Shown one piece after another: positions 8,901-20,500 of a stretch of DNA of 26,752 nucleotides. Every line of letters starts with the position of its first letter. Positions within the stretch are counted from its first letter, which is position 1. Both the position numbers and the translations under genes were made by a program. The notes below the pieces were generated by a model, which saw nothing but the letters and a program-made list of their open reading frames with translations, ran no database searches and was not told the origin of the DNA. Source of the DNA: Nemertoderma westbladi (lineage: Eukaryota > Xenacoelomorpha > Nemertodermatida > Nemertodermatidae); NCBI GenBank assembly GCA_032718475.1, contig JAUCBJ010000546.1:1-26752 (forward strand), read 5' to 3'.

Positions 8901-10460
8901 GGTAGGTCGTTAGTTAGGGAGTTAGGTAGGTCGTTAGTTAGGGAGTTAGGTAGGTCGTTAGTTAGGGAGTTAGGTAGGTCGTTAGTTAGGGAGTTAGGTA
9001 GGGAGTTAGGTAGGTCGTTAATTAGGGAGTTAGGTAGGTCGTTAATTAGGGAGTTAGGTAGGTCGTTAGTTAGGGAGTTAGGTAGGTCGTTAGTTACGGA
9101 GTTAGGTAGGGAGTTAGGTAGGGAGTTAGGTAGGTCGTTAGTTAGGGAGTTAGGTAGGTTGTTAGTTAGGGAGTTAGGTAGGTCGTTAGTTAGGGAGTTA
9201 GGTAGGTCGTTAGTTAGGGAGTTAGGTAGGTCGTTAGTTAGGGAGTTAGGTAGGTCGTTAGTTAGGGAGTTAGGTAGGTCGTTAATTAGGGAGTTAGGTA
9301 GGTCGTTAATTAGGGAGTTAGGTAGGTCGTTAATTAGGGAGTTAGGTAGGTCGTCAGTTAGGGAGTTAGGTAGGTCGTTAGTTAGGGAGTTTGGTAGGTA
9401 GTTAGTTAGGGAGTTAGGTAGGTAGTTAGTTAGGGAGTTAGGTAGGTCGTTAGTTAGGGAGTTAGGTAGGTCGTTAGTTTGGGAGTTAGGTAGGTCGTTA
9501 GTTAGGGAGTTAGGTAGGTCGTTAGTTAGGGAGTTAGGTAGGTCGTTAGTTAGGGAGTTAGGTAGGTCGTTAGTTAGGGAGTTAGGTAGGGAGTTAGGTA
9601 GGTCGTTAGTTAGGGAGTTAGGTAGGTCGTTAGTTAGGGAGTTAGGTAGGTCGTTAGTTAGGGAGTTAGGTAGGGAGTTAGGTAGGTCGTTAGTTAGGGA
9701 GTTAGGTAGGTCGTTAGTTTGGGAGTTAGGTAGGTCGTTAGTTAGGGAGTTAGGTAGGTCGTTAATTAGGGAGTTAGGTAGGTCGTTAATTAGGGAGTTA
9801 GGTAGGTCGTTAATTAGGGAGTTAGGTAGGTCGTCAGTTAGGGAGTTAGGTAGGTCGTTAGTTAGGGAGTTTGGTAGGTAGTTAGTTAGGGAGTTAGGTA
9901 GGTAGTTAGTTAGGGAGTTAGGTAGGTCGTTAGTTAGGGAGTTAGGTAGGTCGTTAGTTTGGGAGTTAGGTAGGTCGTTAGTTAGGGAGTTAGGTAGGTC
10001 GTTAGTTAGGGAGTTAGGTAGGTCGTTAGTTAGGGAGTTAGGTAGGTCGTTAGTTAGGGAGTTAGGTAGGGAGTTAGGTAGGTCGTTAATTAGGGAGTTA
10101 GGTAGGTCGTTAATTAGGGAGTTAGGTAGGTCGTTAGTTAGGGAGTTAGGTAGGTCGTTAGTTACGGAGTTAGGTAGGGAGTTAGGTAGGGAGTTAGGTA
10201 GGTCGTTAGTTAGGGAGTTAGGTAGGTTGTTAGTTAGGGAGTTAGGTAGGTCGTTAGTTAGGGAGTTAGGTAGGTCGTTAGTTAGGGAGTTAGGTAGGTC
10301 GTTAGTTAGGGAGTTAGGTAGGTCGTTAGTTAGGGAGTTAGGTAGGGATTTAGGTAGGTCGTTAATTAGGGAGTTAGGTAGGTCGTTAATTAGGGAGTTA
10401 GGTAGGTCGTCAGTTAGGGAGTTAGGTAGGTCGTTAGTTAGGGAGTTTGGTAGGTAGTTA
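5915..10460 (+). repeat. Array zone A: GTTAATTA variants and 12-bp GGGA inserts
   Basis: This zone is marked by frequent units in which GTTAGTTA has become GTTAATTA (Ile instead of Val in the open frame) and by extra GGGAGTTAGGTA blocks. Because the length changes here are mostly multiples of 12, the LVRELGRS frame stays open for 358 and 412 codons. GTTAATTA is almost absent downstream (one seen near 14234). Confidence 0.8.
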
Positions 10461-10480
10461 GTTAGGGAGTTAGGTAGGTA
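9351..10480 (+). repeat. Three related blocks marked by TCGTCAGTTA and GGGAGTTTGGTAGGTAG
   Basis: The rare variant TCGTCAGTTA occurs at 9351, 9831 and 10407, each time followed by the rare GAGTTTGGTAGGTAG. The offsets are 480 and 576 bases, that is 20 and 24 unit lengths. This shows block duplications of whole units inside the array. Confidence 0.85.
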
Positions 10481-10564
10481 GTTAGTTAGGGAGTTAGGTA
10501 GGTCGTTAGTTAGGGAGTTAGGTAGGTCGTTAGTTAGGGAGTTAGGTAGGGAGTTAGGTAGGTC

Positions 10565-11470
10565 GTTAGGTAGGTCGTTAGTTAGGGAGTTAGGTAGGTC
10601 GTTAGTTAGGTAGTTAGGTAGGTCGTTAGTTAGGGAGTTAGGTAGGTCGTTAGTTAGGGAGTTAGGTAGGTCGTTAGTTAGGGAGTTAGGTAGGTCGTTA
10701 GTTAGGGAGTTAGGTAGGGAGTTAGGTAGGTCGTTAGATAGGTCGTTAGTTAGGGAGTTAGGTAGGTCGTTAGTTAGGTAGTTAGGAAGGTCGTTAGTTA
10801 GGGAGTTAGGTAGGTCGTTAGTTAGGGAGTTAGGTAGGTCGTTAGGGTTAGGTAGGTCGTTAGTTAGGGAGTTAGGTAGGTCGTTAGGTAGGGAATTAGG
10901 TAGGGCGTTAGTTAGGGAGTTAGGTAGGTCGTTAGGTAGGTCGTTAGTTAGGGAGTTAGGTAGGTCGTTAGTTAGGGAGTTAGGTAGGTCGTTAGGCAGG
11001 GAGTTAGGTAGGTCGTTAGTTAGGGAGTTAGGTAGGTCGTTAGTTAGGGAGTTAGGTAGGTCGTTAGTTAGGGAGTTAGGTAGGTCGTTAGTTAGGGAGT
11101 TAGGTAGGGAGTTAGGTAGGTCGTTAGGTAGGTCGTTAGTTAGGGAGTTAGGTAGGTCGTTAGTTAGGTAGTTAGGAAGGTCGTTAGTTAGGGAGTTAGG
11201 TAGGTCGTTAGTTAGGGAGTTAGGTAGGTCGTTAGGGTTAGGTAGGTCGTTAGTTAGGGAGTTAGGTAGGTCGTTAGGTAGGGAATTAGGTAGGGCGTTA
11301 GTTAGGGAGTTAGGTAGGTCGTTAGGTAGGTCGTTAGTTAGGGAGTTAGGTAGGTCGTTAGTTAGGGAGTTAGGTAGGTCGTTAGGCAGGGAGTTAGGTA
11401 GGTCGTTAGTTAGGGAGTTAGGTAGGTCGTTAGTTAGGGAGTTAGGTAGGTCGTTAGTTAGGGAGTTAAG
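10565..11470 (+). repeat. 390-bp tandem block duplication within the array
   Basis: A run of rare variants (GTTAGGGTTAGG, GGGAATTAGG, TAGGGCGTTAG, GTTAGGCAGGG) appears twice. GTTAGGGTTA is at 10841 and 11231; GGGAATTAGG is at 10891 and 11281. The offset is 390 in both cases, so a block of about 390 bases was duplicated as one piece. Confidence 0.85.
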
Positions 11471-11519
11471 GTCGTTAGTTAGGGAGTTAGGTAGGTCGTT
11501 AGTTAGGGAGTTAGGTAGG

Positions 11520-14500
11520 TTGTTAGTTAGGGAGTTAGGTAGGTCGTTAGTTAGGGAGTTAGGTAGGTCGTTAGTTAGGGAGTTAGGTAGGTCGTTAGTT
11601 AGGGAGTTAGGTAGGTCGTTAGTTAGGGAGTTAGGTAGGTCGTTAGGTAGGGAGTTAGGTAGGTCGTTAGTTAGGGAGTTAGGTAGGTCGTTAGTTAGGG
11701 AGTTAGGTAGGTCGTTAGTTAGGGAGTTAGGTAGGTCGTTAGTTAGGGAGTTAGGTAGGTCGTTAGTTAGGGAGTTAGGTAGGTCGTTAGTTAGGGAGTT
11801 AGGTAGGTCGTTAGTTAGGGAGTTAGGTAGGTCGTTAGTTAGGGAGTTAGGTAGGTTGTTAGTTAAGGAGTTAGGTAGGGAGTTAGGTAGGTCGTTAGTT
11901 AGGGAGTTAGGTAGGTCGTTAGTTAGGGAGTTAGGTAGGTCGTTAGGTTGTTCGTTAGTTAGGGAGTTAGGTTGGTCGTTAGTTAGGGAGTTAGGTAGGT
12001 CGTTAGTTAGTGAGTTAGGTCGTTAGTTAGGGAGTTAGGTAGGTCGTTAGTTAGGGAGTTAGGTAGGTCGTTAGTTAGGGAGTTAGGTAGGTCGTTAGGT
12101 AGGTCGTTAGTTAGTGAGTTAGGTCGTTAGTTAGGGAGTTAGGTAGGTCGTTAGTTAGGTAGTTAGGTAGGTCGTTAGTTAGGGAGTTAGGCAGGTCGTT
12201 AGTTAGGGAGTTAGGTAGGTCGTTAGGTAGGTCGTTAGTTAGTGAGTTAGGTCGTTAGTTAGGGAGTTAGGTAGGTCGTTAGTTAGGGAGTTAGGTAGGT
12301 CGTTAGTTAGGGAGTTAGGTAGGTCGTTAGTTAGGGAGTTAGGTAGGTCGTTAGGTAGGTCGTTAGTTAGTGAGTTAGGTCGTTAGTTAGGGAGTTAGGT
12401 AGGTCGTTAGTTAGGGAGTTAGGTAGGTCGTTAGTTAGGGAGTTAGGTTGGTCGTTAGTTAGGGAGTTAGGTAGGTCGTTAGGTAGGTCGTTAGTTAGTG
12501 AGTTAGGTAGGTCGTTAGTTAGGGAGTTAGGTAGGGAGTTAGGTAGGTCGTTAGTTAGGGAGTTAGGTAGGTCGTTAGTTAGGGAGTTAGGTAGGTCGTT
12601 AGTTAGGGAGTTAGGTTGGTCGTTAGTTAGGGAGTTAGGTAGGTCGTTAGGTAGGTCGTTAGTTAGGTCGTTAGTTAGGGAGTTAGGTAGGTCGTTAGTT
12701 AGGGAGTTAGGTAGGTCGTTAGTTAGGGAGTTAGGTAGGTCGTTAGGTAGGACGTTAGTTAGGTCGTTAGTTAGGGAGTTAGGTAGGTCGTTAGGTAGGT
12801 CGTTAGTTAGGTCGTTAGTTAGGGAGTTAGGTAGGTCGTTAGTTAGGGAGTTAGGTAGGTCGTTAGTTAGGGAGTTAGGTAGGTCGTTAGGTAGGACGTT
12901 AGTTAGGTCGTTAGTTAGGGAGTTAGGTAGGTCGTTAGGTAGGTCGTTAGTTAGGTCGTTAGTTAGGGAGTTAGGTAGGTCGTTAGTTAGGGAGTTAGGT
13001 AGGTCGTTAGTTAGGGAGTTAGGTAGGTCGTTAGGTAGGTCGTTAGTTAGGTCGTTAGTTAGTGAGTTAGGTCGTTAGTTAGGGAGTTAGGTAGGTCGTT
13101 AGTTAGGGAGTTAGGTAGGTCGTTAGTTAGGGAGTTAGGTAGGTCGTTAGTTAGGGAGTTAGGTAGGTCGTTAGGTAGGTCGTTAGTTAGTGAGTTAGGT
13201 CGTTAGTTAGGGAGTTAGGTAGGTCGTTAGTTAGGGAGTTAGGTAGGTCGTTAGTTAGGGAGTTAGGTAGGTCGTTAGGTAGGTCGTTGGTTAGTGAGTT
13301 AGGTCGTTAGTTAGGGAGTTAGGTAGGTCGTTAGTTAGGGAGTTAGGTAGGTCGTTAGTTAGGGAGTTAGGTAGGTCGTTAGTTAGGGAGTTAGGTTGGT
13401 CGTTAGTTAGGGAGTTAGGTAGGTCGTTAGTTAGGGAGTTAGGTTGGTCGTTAGTTAGGGAGTTAGGTCGTTAGTTAGGGAGTTAGGTAGGTCGTTAGTT
13501 AGGGAGTTAGGTAGGTCGTTAGTTAGGGAGTTAGGTAGGTCGTTAGGTAGGTCGTTGGTTAGTGAGTTAGGTCGTTAGTTAGGGAGTTAGGTAGGTCGGT
13601 AGTTAGGGAGTTAGGTAGGTCGTTAGTTAGGGAGTTAGGTTGGTCGTTAGTTAGGGAGTTAGGTAGGTCGTTAGTTAGGGAGTTAGGTTGGTCGTTAGTT
13701 AGGGAGTTAGGTAGGTCGTTAGGTAGGTCGTTAGTTAGTGAGTTAGGTCGTTAGTTAGGGAGTTAGGTAGGTCGTTAGGTAGGGAGTTAGGTAGGGTTAG
13801 GGAGTTAGGTAGGTCGTTAGTTAGGGAGTTAGGTAGGTCGTTAGTTAGGGAGTTAGGTAGGTCGTTAGTTAGGGAGTTAGGTAGGTCGTTAGTTAGGGAG
13901 TTAGGTAGGTCGTTAGTTAGGGAGTTAGGTAGGTCGTTAGTTAGGGAGTTAGGTAGGTCGTTAGTTAGGGAGTTAGGTAGGTTGTTAGTTAAGGAGTTAG
14001 GTAGGGAGTTAGGTAGGTCGTTAGTTAGGGAGTTAGGTAGGTCGTTAGTTAGGGAGTTAGGTAGGTCGTTAGGTTGTTCGTTAGTTAGGGAGTTAGGTTG
14101 GTCGTTAGTTAGGGAGTTAGGTAGGTCGTTAGTTAGTGAGTTAGGTCGTTAGTTAGGGAGTTAGGTAGGTCGTTAGTTAGGGAGTTAGGTAGGTCGTTAG
14201 TTAGGGAGTTAGGTAGGTCGTTAGGTAGGTCGTTAATTAGTGAGTTAGGTCGTTAGTTAGGGAGTTAGGTAGGTCGTTAGTTAGGTAGTTAGGTAGGTCG
14301 TTAGTTAGGGAGTTAGGTAGGTCGTTAGTTATGGAGTTAGGTAGGTCGTTAGGTAGGTCGTTAGTTAGTGAGTTAGGTCGTTAGTTAGGGAGTTAGGTAG
14401 GTCGTTAGTTAGGGAGTTAGGTAGGTCGTTAGTTAGGGAGTTAGGTAGGTCGTTAGTTAGGGAGTTAGGTAGGTCGTTAGTTAGGGAGTTAGGTAGGTCG

Positions 14501-17500
14501 TTAGGTAGGTCGTTAGTTAGTGAGTTAGGTCGTTAGTTAGGGAGTTAGGTAGGTCGTTAGTTAGGGAGTTAGGTAGGTCGTTAGTTAGGGAGTTAGGTTG
14601 GTCGTTAGTTAGGGAGTTAGGTTGGTCGTTAGTTAGGGAGTTAGGTAGGTCGTTAGGTAGGTCGTTAGTTAGTGAGTTAGGTCGTTAGTTAGGGAGTTAG
14701 GTAGGTCGTTAGTTAGGGAGTTAGGTAGGTCGTTAGTTAGGGAGTTAGGTTGGTCGTTAGTTAGGGAGTTAGGTAGGTCGTTAGGTAGGTCGTTAGTTAG
14801 GTCGTTAGTTAGGGAGTTAGGTAGGTCGTTAGTTAGGGAGTTAGGTAGGTCGTTAGTTAGGGAGTTAGGAAGGTCGTTAGGTAGGACGTTAGTTAGGTCG
14901 TTAGTTAGGGAGTTAGGTAGGTCGTTAGGTAGGTCGTTAGTTAGGTCGTTAGTTAGGGAGTTAGGTAGGTCGTTAGTTAGGGAGTTAGGTAGGTCGTTAG
15001 TTAGGGAGTTAGGTAGGTCGTTAGGTAGGTCGTTAGTTAGGTCGTTAGTTAGGGAGTTAGGTAGGTCGTTAGTTAGGGAGTTAGGTAGGTCGTTAGTTAG
15101 GGAGTTAGGTAGGTCGTTAGGTAGGTCGTTAGTTAGTGAGTTAGGTCGTTAGTTAGGGAGTTAGGTAGGTCGTTAGTTAGGGAGTTAGGTAGGTCGTTAG
15201 TTAGGGAGTTAGGTAGGTCGTTAGTTAGGGAGTTAGGTAGGTCGTTAGGTAGGTCGTTAGTTAGTGAGTTAGGTCGTTAGTTAGGGAGTTAGGTAGGTCG
15301 TTAGTTAGGGAGTTAGGTAGGTCGTTAGTTAGGGAGTTAGGTAGGTCGTTAGTTAGGGAGTTAGGTTGGTCGTTAGTTAGGGAGTTAGGTAGGTCGTTAG
15401 TTAGGGAGTTAGGTTGGTCGTTAGTTAGGGAGTTAGGTCGTTAGTTAGGGAGTTAGGTAGGTCGTTAGTTAGGGAGTTAGGTAGGTCGTTAGTTAGGGAG
15501 TTAGGTAGGTCGTTAGGTAGGTCGTTGGTTAGTGAGTTAGGTCGTTAGTTAGGGAGTTAGGTAGGTCGTTAGTTAGGGAGTTAGGTAGGTCGTTAGTTAG
15601 GGAGTTAGGTTGGTCGTTAGTTAGGGAGTTAGGTAGGTCGTTAGTTAGGGAGTTAGGTTGGTCGTTAGTTAGGGAGTTAGGTAGGTCGTTAGGTAGGTCG
15701 TTAGTTAGTGAGTTAGGTCGTTAGTTAGGGAGTTAGGTAGGTCGTTAGTTAGGGAGTTAGGTAGGTTGTTAGTTAGGGAGTTAGGTAGGTCGTTAGTTAG
15801 GGAGTTAGGTAGGTCGTTAGTTAGGGAGTTAGGTAGGTCGTTAGGTAGGTCGTTAGTTAGTGAGTTAGGTCGTTAGTTAGGGAGTTAGGTAGGTCGTTAG
15901 TTAGGGAGTTAGGTAGGTCGTTAGTTAGGGAGTTAGGTAGGTCGTTAGTTAGGGAGTTAGGTAGGTCGTTAGGTAGGTCGTTAGTTAGTGAGTTAGGTCG
16001 TTAGTTAGGGAGTTAGGTAGGTCGTTAGTTAGGGAGTTAGGTAGGTCGTTAGTTAGGGAGTTAGGTAGGTCGTTAGGTAGGTCGTTGGTTAGTGAGTTAG
16101 GTCGTTAGTTAGGGAGTTAGGTAGGTCGTTAGTTAGGGAGTTAGGTAGGTCGTTAGTTAGGGAGTTAGGTAGGTCGTTAGTTAGGGAGTTAGGTTGGTCG
16201 TTAGTTAGGGAGTTAGGTAGGTCGTTAGTTAGGGAGTTAGGTTGGTCGTTAGTTAGGGAGTTAGGTCGTTAGTTAGGGAGTTAGGTAGGTCGTTAGTTAG
16301 GGAGTTAGGTAGGTCGTTAGTTAGGGAGTTAGGTAGGTCGTTAGGTAGGTCGTTGGTTAGTGAGTTAGGTCGTTAGTTAGGGAGTTAGGTAGGTCGGTAG
16401 TTAGGGAGTTAGGTAGGTCGTTAGTTAGGGAGTTAGGTTGGTCGTTAGTTAGGGAGTTAGGTAGGTCGTTAGTTAGGGAGTTAGGTTGGTCGTTAGTTAG
16501 GGAGTTAGGTAGGTCGTTAGGTAGGTCGTTAGTTAGTGAGTTAGGTCGTTAGTTAGGGAGTTAGGTAGGTCGTTAGTGTAGGGAGTTAGGTAGGTCGTTA
16601 GTTAGGGAGTTAGGTAGGTCGTTAGGTAGGTCGTTAGGTAGGTCGTTGGTTAGTGAGTTAGGTCGTTAGTTAGGGAGTTAGGTAGGTCGTTAGTTAGGGA
16701 GTTAGGTAGGTCGTTAGTTAGGGAGTTAGGTAGGTCGTTAGTTAGGGAGTTAGGTAGGTCGTTAGTTAGGGAGTTAGGTAGGTCGTTAGTTAGGGAGTTA
16801 GGCAGGTCGTTAGGTAGGTCGTTAGTTAGTGAGTTAGGTCGTTAGTTAGTGAGTTAGGTCGTTAGTTAGGGAGTTAGGTAGGTCGTTAGTTAGGGAGTTA
16901 GGTAGGTCGTTAGTTAGGGAGTTAGGTAGGTCGTTGGTTAGTGAGTTAGGTCGTTAGTTAGGGAGTTAGGTAGGTCGTTAGTTAGGGAGTTAGGTAGGTC
17001 GTTAGTTAGGGAGTTAGGTAGGTCGTTAGTTAGGGAGTTAGGTAGGTCGTTAGTTAGGGAGTTAGGTTGGTCGTTAGTTAGGGAGTTAGGTAGGTCGTTA
17101 GTTAGGGAGTTAGGTTGGTCGTTAGTTAGGGAGTTAGGTCGTTAGTTAGGGAGTTAGGTAGGTCGTTAGTTAGGGAGTTAGGTAGGTCGTTAGTTAGGGA
17201 GTTAGGTAGGTCGTTAGGTAGGTCGTTGGTTAGTGAGTTAGGTCGTTAGTTAGGGAGTTAGGTAGGTCGTTAGTTAGGGAGTTAGGTAGGTCGTTAGTTA
17301 GGGAGTTAGGTAGGTCGTTAGTTAGGGAGTTAGGTAGGTCGTTAGTTAGGGAGTTAGGTAGGTCGTTAGTTAGGGAGTTAGGTAGGTCGTTAGTTAGGGA
17401 GTTAGGTAGGTCGTTAGTTAGGGAGTTAGGTAGGTCGTTAGTTAGGGAGTTAGGTAGGTCGTTAGTTAGGGAGTTAGGTAGGTCGTTAGTTAGGGAGTTA

Positions 17501-20500
17501 GGTAGGTCGTTAGTTAGGGAGTTAGGTTGGTCGTTAGTTAGGGAGTTAGGTAGGTCGTTAGTTAGGGAGTTAGGTAGGTCGTTAGTTAGGGAGTTAGGTA
17601 GGTCGTTAGTTAGGGAGTTAGGTAGGTCGTTAGTTAGGGAGTTAGGTAGGTCGTTAGTTAGGAGTTAGGTAGGGAGTTAGGTAGGTCGTTAGTTAGGGAG
17701 TTAGGTAGGTCGTTAGTTAGGGAGTTAGGTAGGTCGTTAGTTAGGGAGTTAGGTAGGTCGTTAGTTAGGGAGTTAGGTAGGTTGTTAGTTAAGGAGTTAG
17801 GTAGGGAGTTAGGTAGGTCGTTAGTTAGGGAGTTAGGTAGGTCGTTAGTTAGGGAGTTAGGTAGGTCGTTAGGTTGTTCGTTAGTTAGGGAGTTAGGTTG
17901 GTCGTTAGTTAGGGAGTTAGGTAGGTCGTTAGTTAGTGAGTTAGGTCGTTAGTTAGGGAGTTAGGTAGGTCGTTAGTTAGGGAGTTAGGTAGGAGTTAGG
18001 TTGGTCGTTAGTTAGGGAGTTAGGTAGGTCGTTAGTTAGGGAGTTAGGTAGGTCGTTAGTTAGGGAGTTAGGTAGGTCGTTAGTTAGGGAGTTAGGTAGG
18101 TTGTTAGTTAGGAGTTAGGTAGGGAGTTAGGTAGGTCGTTAGTTAGGGAGTTAGGTAGGTCGTTAGTTAGGGAGTTAGGTAGGTCGTTAGGTTGGTCGTT
18201 AGTTAGGGAGTTAGGTTGGTCGTTAGTTAGGGAGTTAGGTAGGTCGTTAGTTAGTGAGTTAGGTCGTTAGTTAGGGAGTTAGGTAGGTCGTTAGTTAGGG
18301 AGTTAGGTAGGTCGTTAGTTAGGGAGTTAGGTAGGTCGTTAGGTAGGTCGTTAGTTAGTGAGTTAGGTCGTTAGTTAGGGAGTTAGGTAGGTCGTTAGTT
18401 AGGTAGTTAGGTAGGTCGTTAGTTAGGGAGTTAGGTAGGTCGTTAGTTAGGGAGTTAGGTAGGTCGTTAGGTAGGTCGTTAGTTAGTGAGTTAGGTCGTT
18501 AGTTAGGGAGTTAGGTAGGTCGTTAGTTAGGGAGTTAGGTAGGTCGTTAGTTAGGGAGTTAGGTTGGTCGTTAGTTAGGGAGTTAGGTAGGTCGTTAGGT
18601 AGGTCGTTAGTTAGGTCGTTAGTTAGGGAGTTAGGTAGGTCGTTAGTTAGTGAGTTAGGTCGTTAGTTAGGGAGTTAGGTAGGTCGTTAGTTAGGGAGTT
18701 AGGTAGGTCGTTAGGTAGGTCGTTAGTTAGTGAGTTAGGTCGTTAGTTAGGGAGTTAGGTAGGTCGTTAGTTAGGGAGTTAGGTAGGTCGTTAGTTAGGG
18801 AGTTAGGTTGGTCGTTAGTTAGGGAGTTAGGTAGGTCGTTAGGTAGGTCGTTAGTTAGGTCGTTAGTTAGGGAGTTAGGTAGGTCGTTAGTTAGGGAGTT
18901 AGGTAGGTCGTTAGTTAGGGAGTTAGGAAGGTCGTTAGGTAGGACGTTAGTTAGGTCGTTAGTTAGGGAGTTAGGTAGGTCGTTAGGTAGGTCGTTAGTT
19001 AGGTCGTTAGTTAGGGAGTTAGGTAGGTCGTTAGTTAGGGAGTTAGGTAGGTCGTTAGTTAGGGAGTTAGGTAGGTCGTTAGGTAGGTCGTTAGTTAGGT
19101 CGTTAGTTAGGGAGTTAGGTAGGTCGTTAGTTAGGGAGTTAGGTAGGTCGTTAGTTAGGGAGTTAGGTAGGTCGTTAGGTAGGTCGTTAGTTAGTGAGTT
19201 AGGTCGTTAGTTAGGGAGTTAGGTAGGTCGTTAGTTAGGGAGTTAGGTAGGTCGTTAGTTAGGGAGTTAGGTAGGTCGTTAGTTAGGGAGTTAGGTAGGT
19301 CGTTAGGTAGGTCGTTAGTTAGTGAGTTAGGTCGTTAGTTAGGGAGTTAGGTAGGTCGTTAGTTAGGGAGTTAGGTAGGTCGTTAGTTAGGGAGTTAGGT
19401 AGGTCGTTAGGTAGGTCGTTGGTTAGTGAGTTAGGTCGTTAGTTAGGGAGTTAGGTAGGTCGTTAGTTAGGGAGTTAGGTAGGTCGTTAGTTAGGGAGTT
19501 AGGTAGGTCGTTAGTTAGGGAGTTAGGTAGGTCGTTAGTTAGGGAGTTAGGTAGGTCGTTAGTTAGGGAGTTAGGTCGTTAGTTAGGGAGTTAGGTAGGT
19601 CGTTAGTTAGGGAGTTAGGTAGGTCGTTAGGTAGGTCGTTGTTAGTGAGTTAGGTCGTTAGTTAGGGAGTTAGGTAGGTCGTTAGTTAGGGAGTTAGGTA
19701 GGTCGTTAGTTAGGGAGTTAGGTAGGTCGTTAGTTAGGGAGTTAGGTAGGTCGTTAGTTAGGGAGTTAGGTTGGTCGTTAGTTAGGGAGTTAGGTAGGTC
19801 GTTAGGTAGGTCGTTAGTTAGTGAGTTAGGTCGTTAGTTAGGGAGTTAGGTAGGTCGTTAGTTAGGGAGTTAGGTAGGTCGTTAGTTAGGGAGTTAGGTA
19901 GGTCGTTAGTTAGGGAGTTAGGTAGGTCGTTAGTTAGGGAGTTAGGTAGGTCGTTAGGTAGGTCGTTAGTTAGGTCGTTAGTTAGGGAGTTAGGTAGGTC
20001 GTTAGTTAGGGAGTTAGGTAGGTCGTTAGTTAGGGAGTTAGGTAGGTCGTTAGGTAGGACGTTAGTTAGGTCGTTAGTTAGGGAGTTAGGTAGGTCGTTA
20101 GGTAGGTCGTTAGTTAGGTCGTTAGTTAGGGAGTTAGGTAGGTCGTTAGTTAGGGAGTTAGGTAGGTCGTTAGGTAGGTCGTTAGTTAGGTCGTTAGTTA
20201 GGGAGTTAGGTAGGTCGTTAGTTAGGGAGTTAGGTAGGTCGTTAGTTAGGGAGTTAGGTAGGTCGTTAGGTAGGTCGTTAGTTAGTGAGTTAGGTCGTTA
20301 GTTAGGGAGTTAGGTAGGTCGTTAGTTAGGGAGTTAGGTAGGTCGTTAGTTAGGGAGTTAGGTAGGTCGTTAGTTAGGGAGTTAGGTAGGTCGTTAGGTA
20401 GGTCGTTAGTTAGTGAGTTAGGTCGTTAGTTAGGGAGTTAGGTAGGTCGTTAGTTAGGGAGTTAGGTAGGTCGTTAGTTAGGGAGTTAGGTAGGTCGTTA

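Noticed and set aside
5994-12026. Long LVRELGRS-repeat open frames (5994-6263, 6449-7525, 8163-9401, 10227-10457, 11520-12026) as genes
   Set aside because: They begin at TTG, contain only the tandem unit, stop wherever a variant breaks the frame, and lie between phase-matched exons of the host gene.
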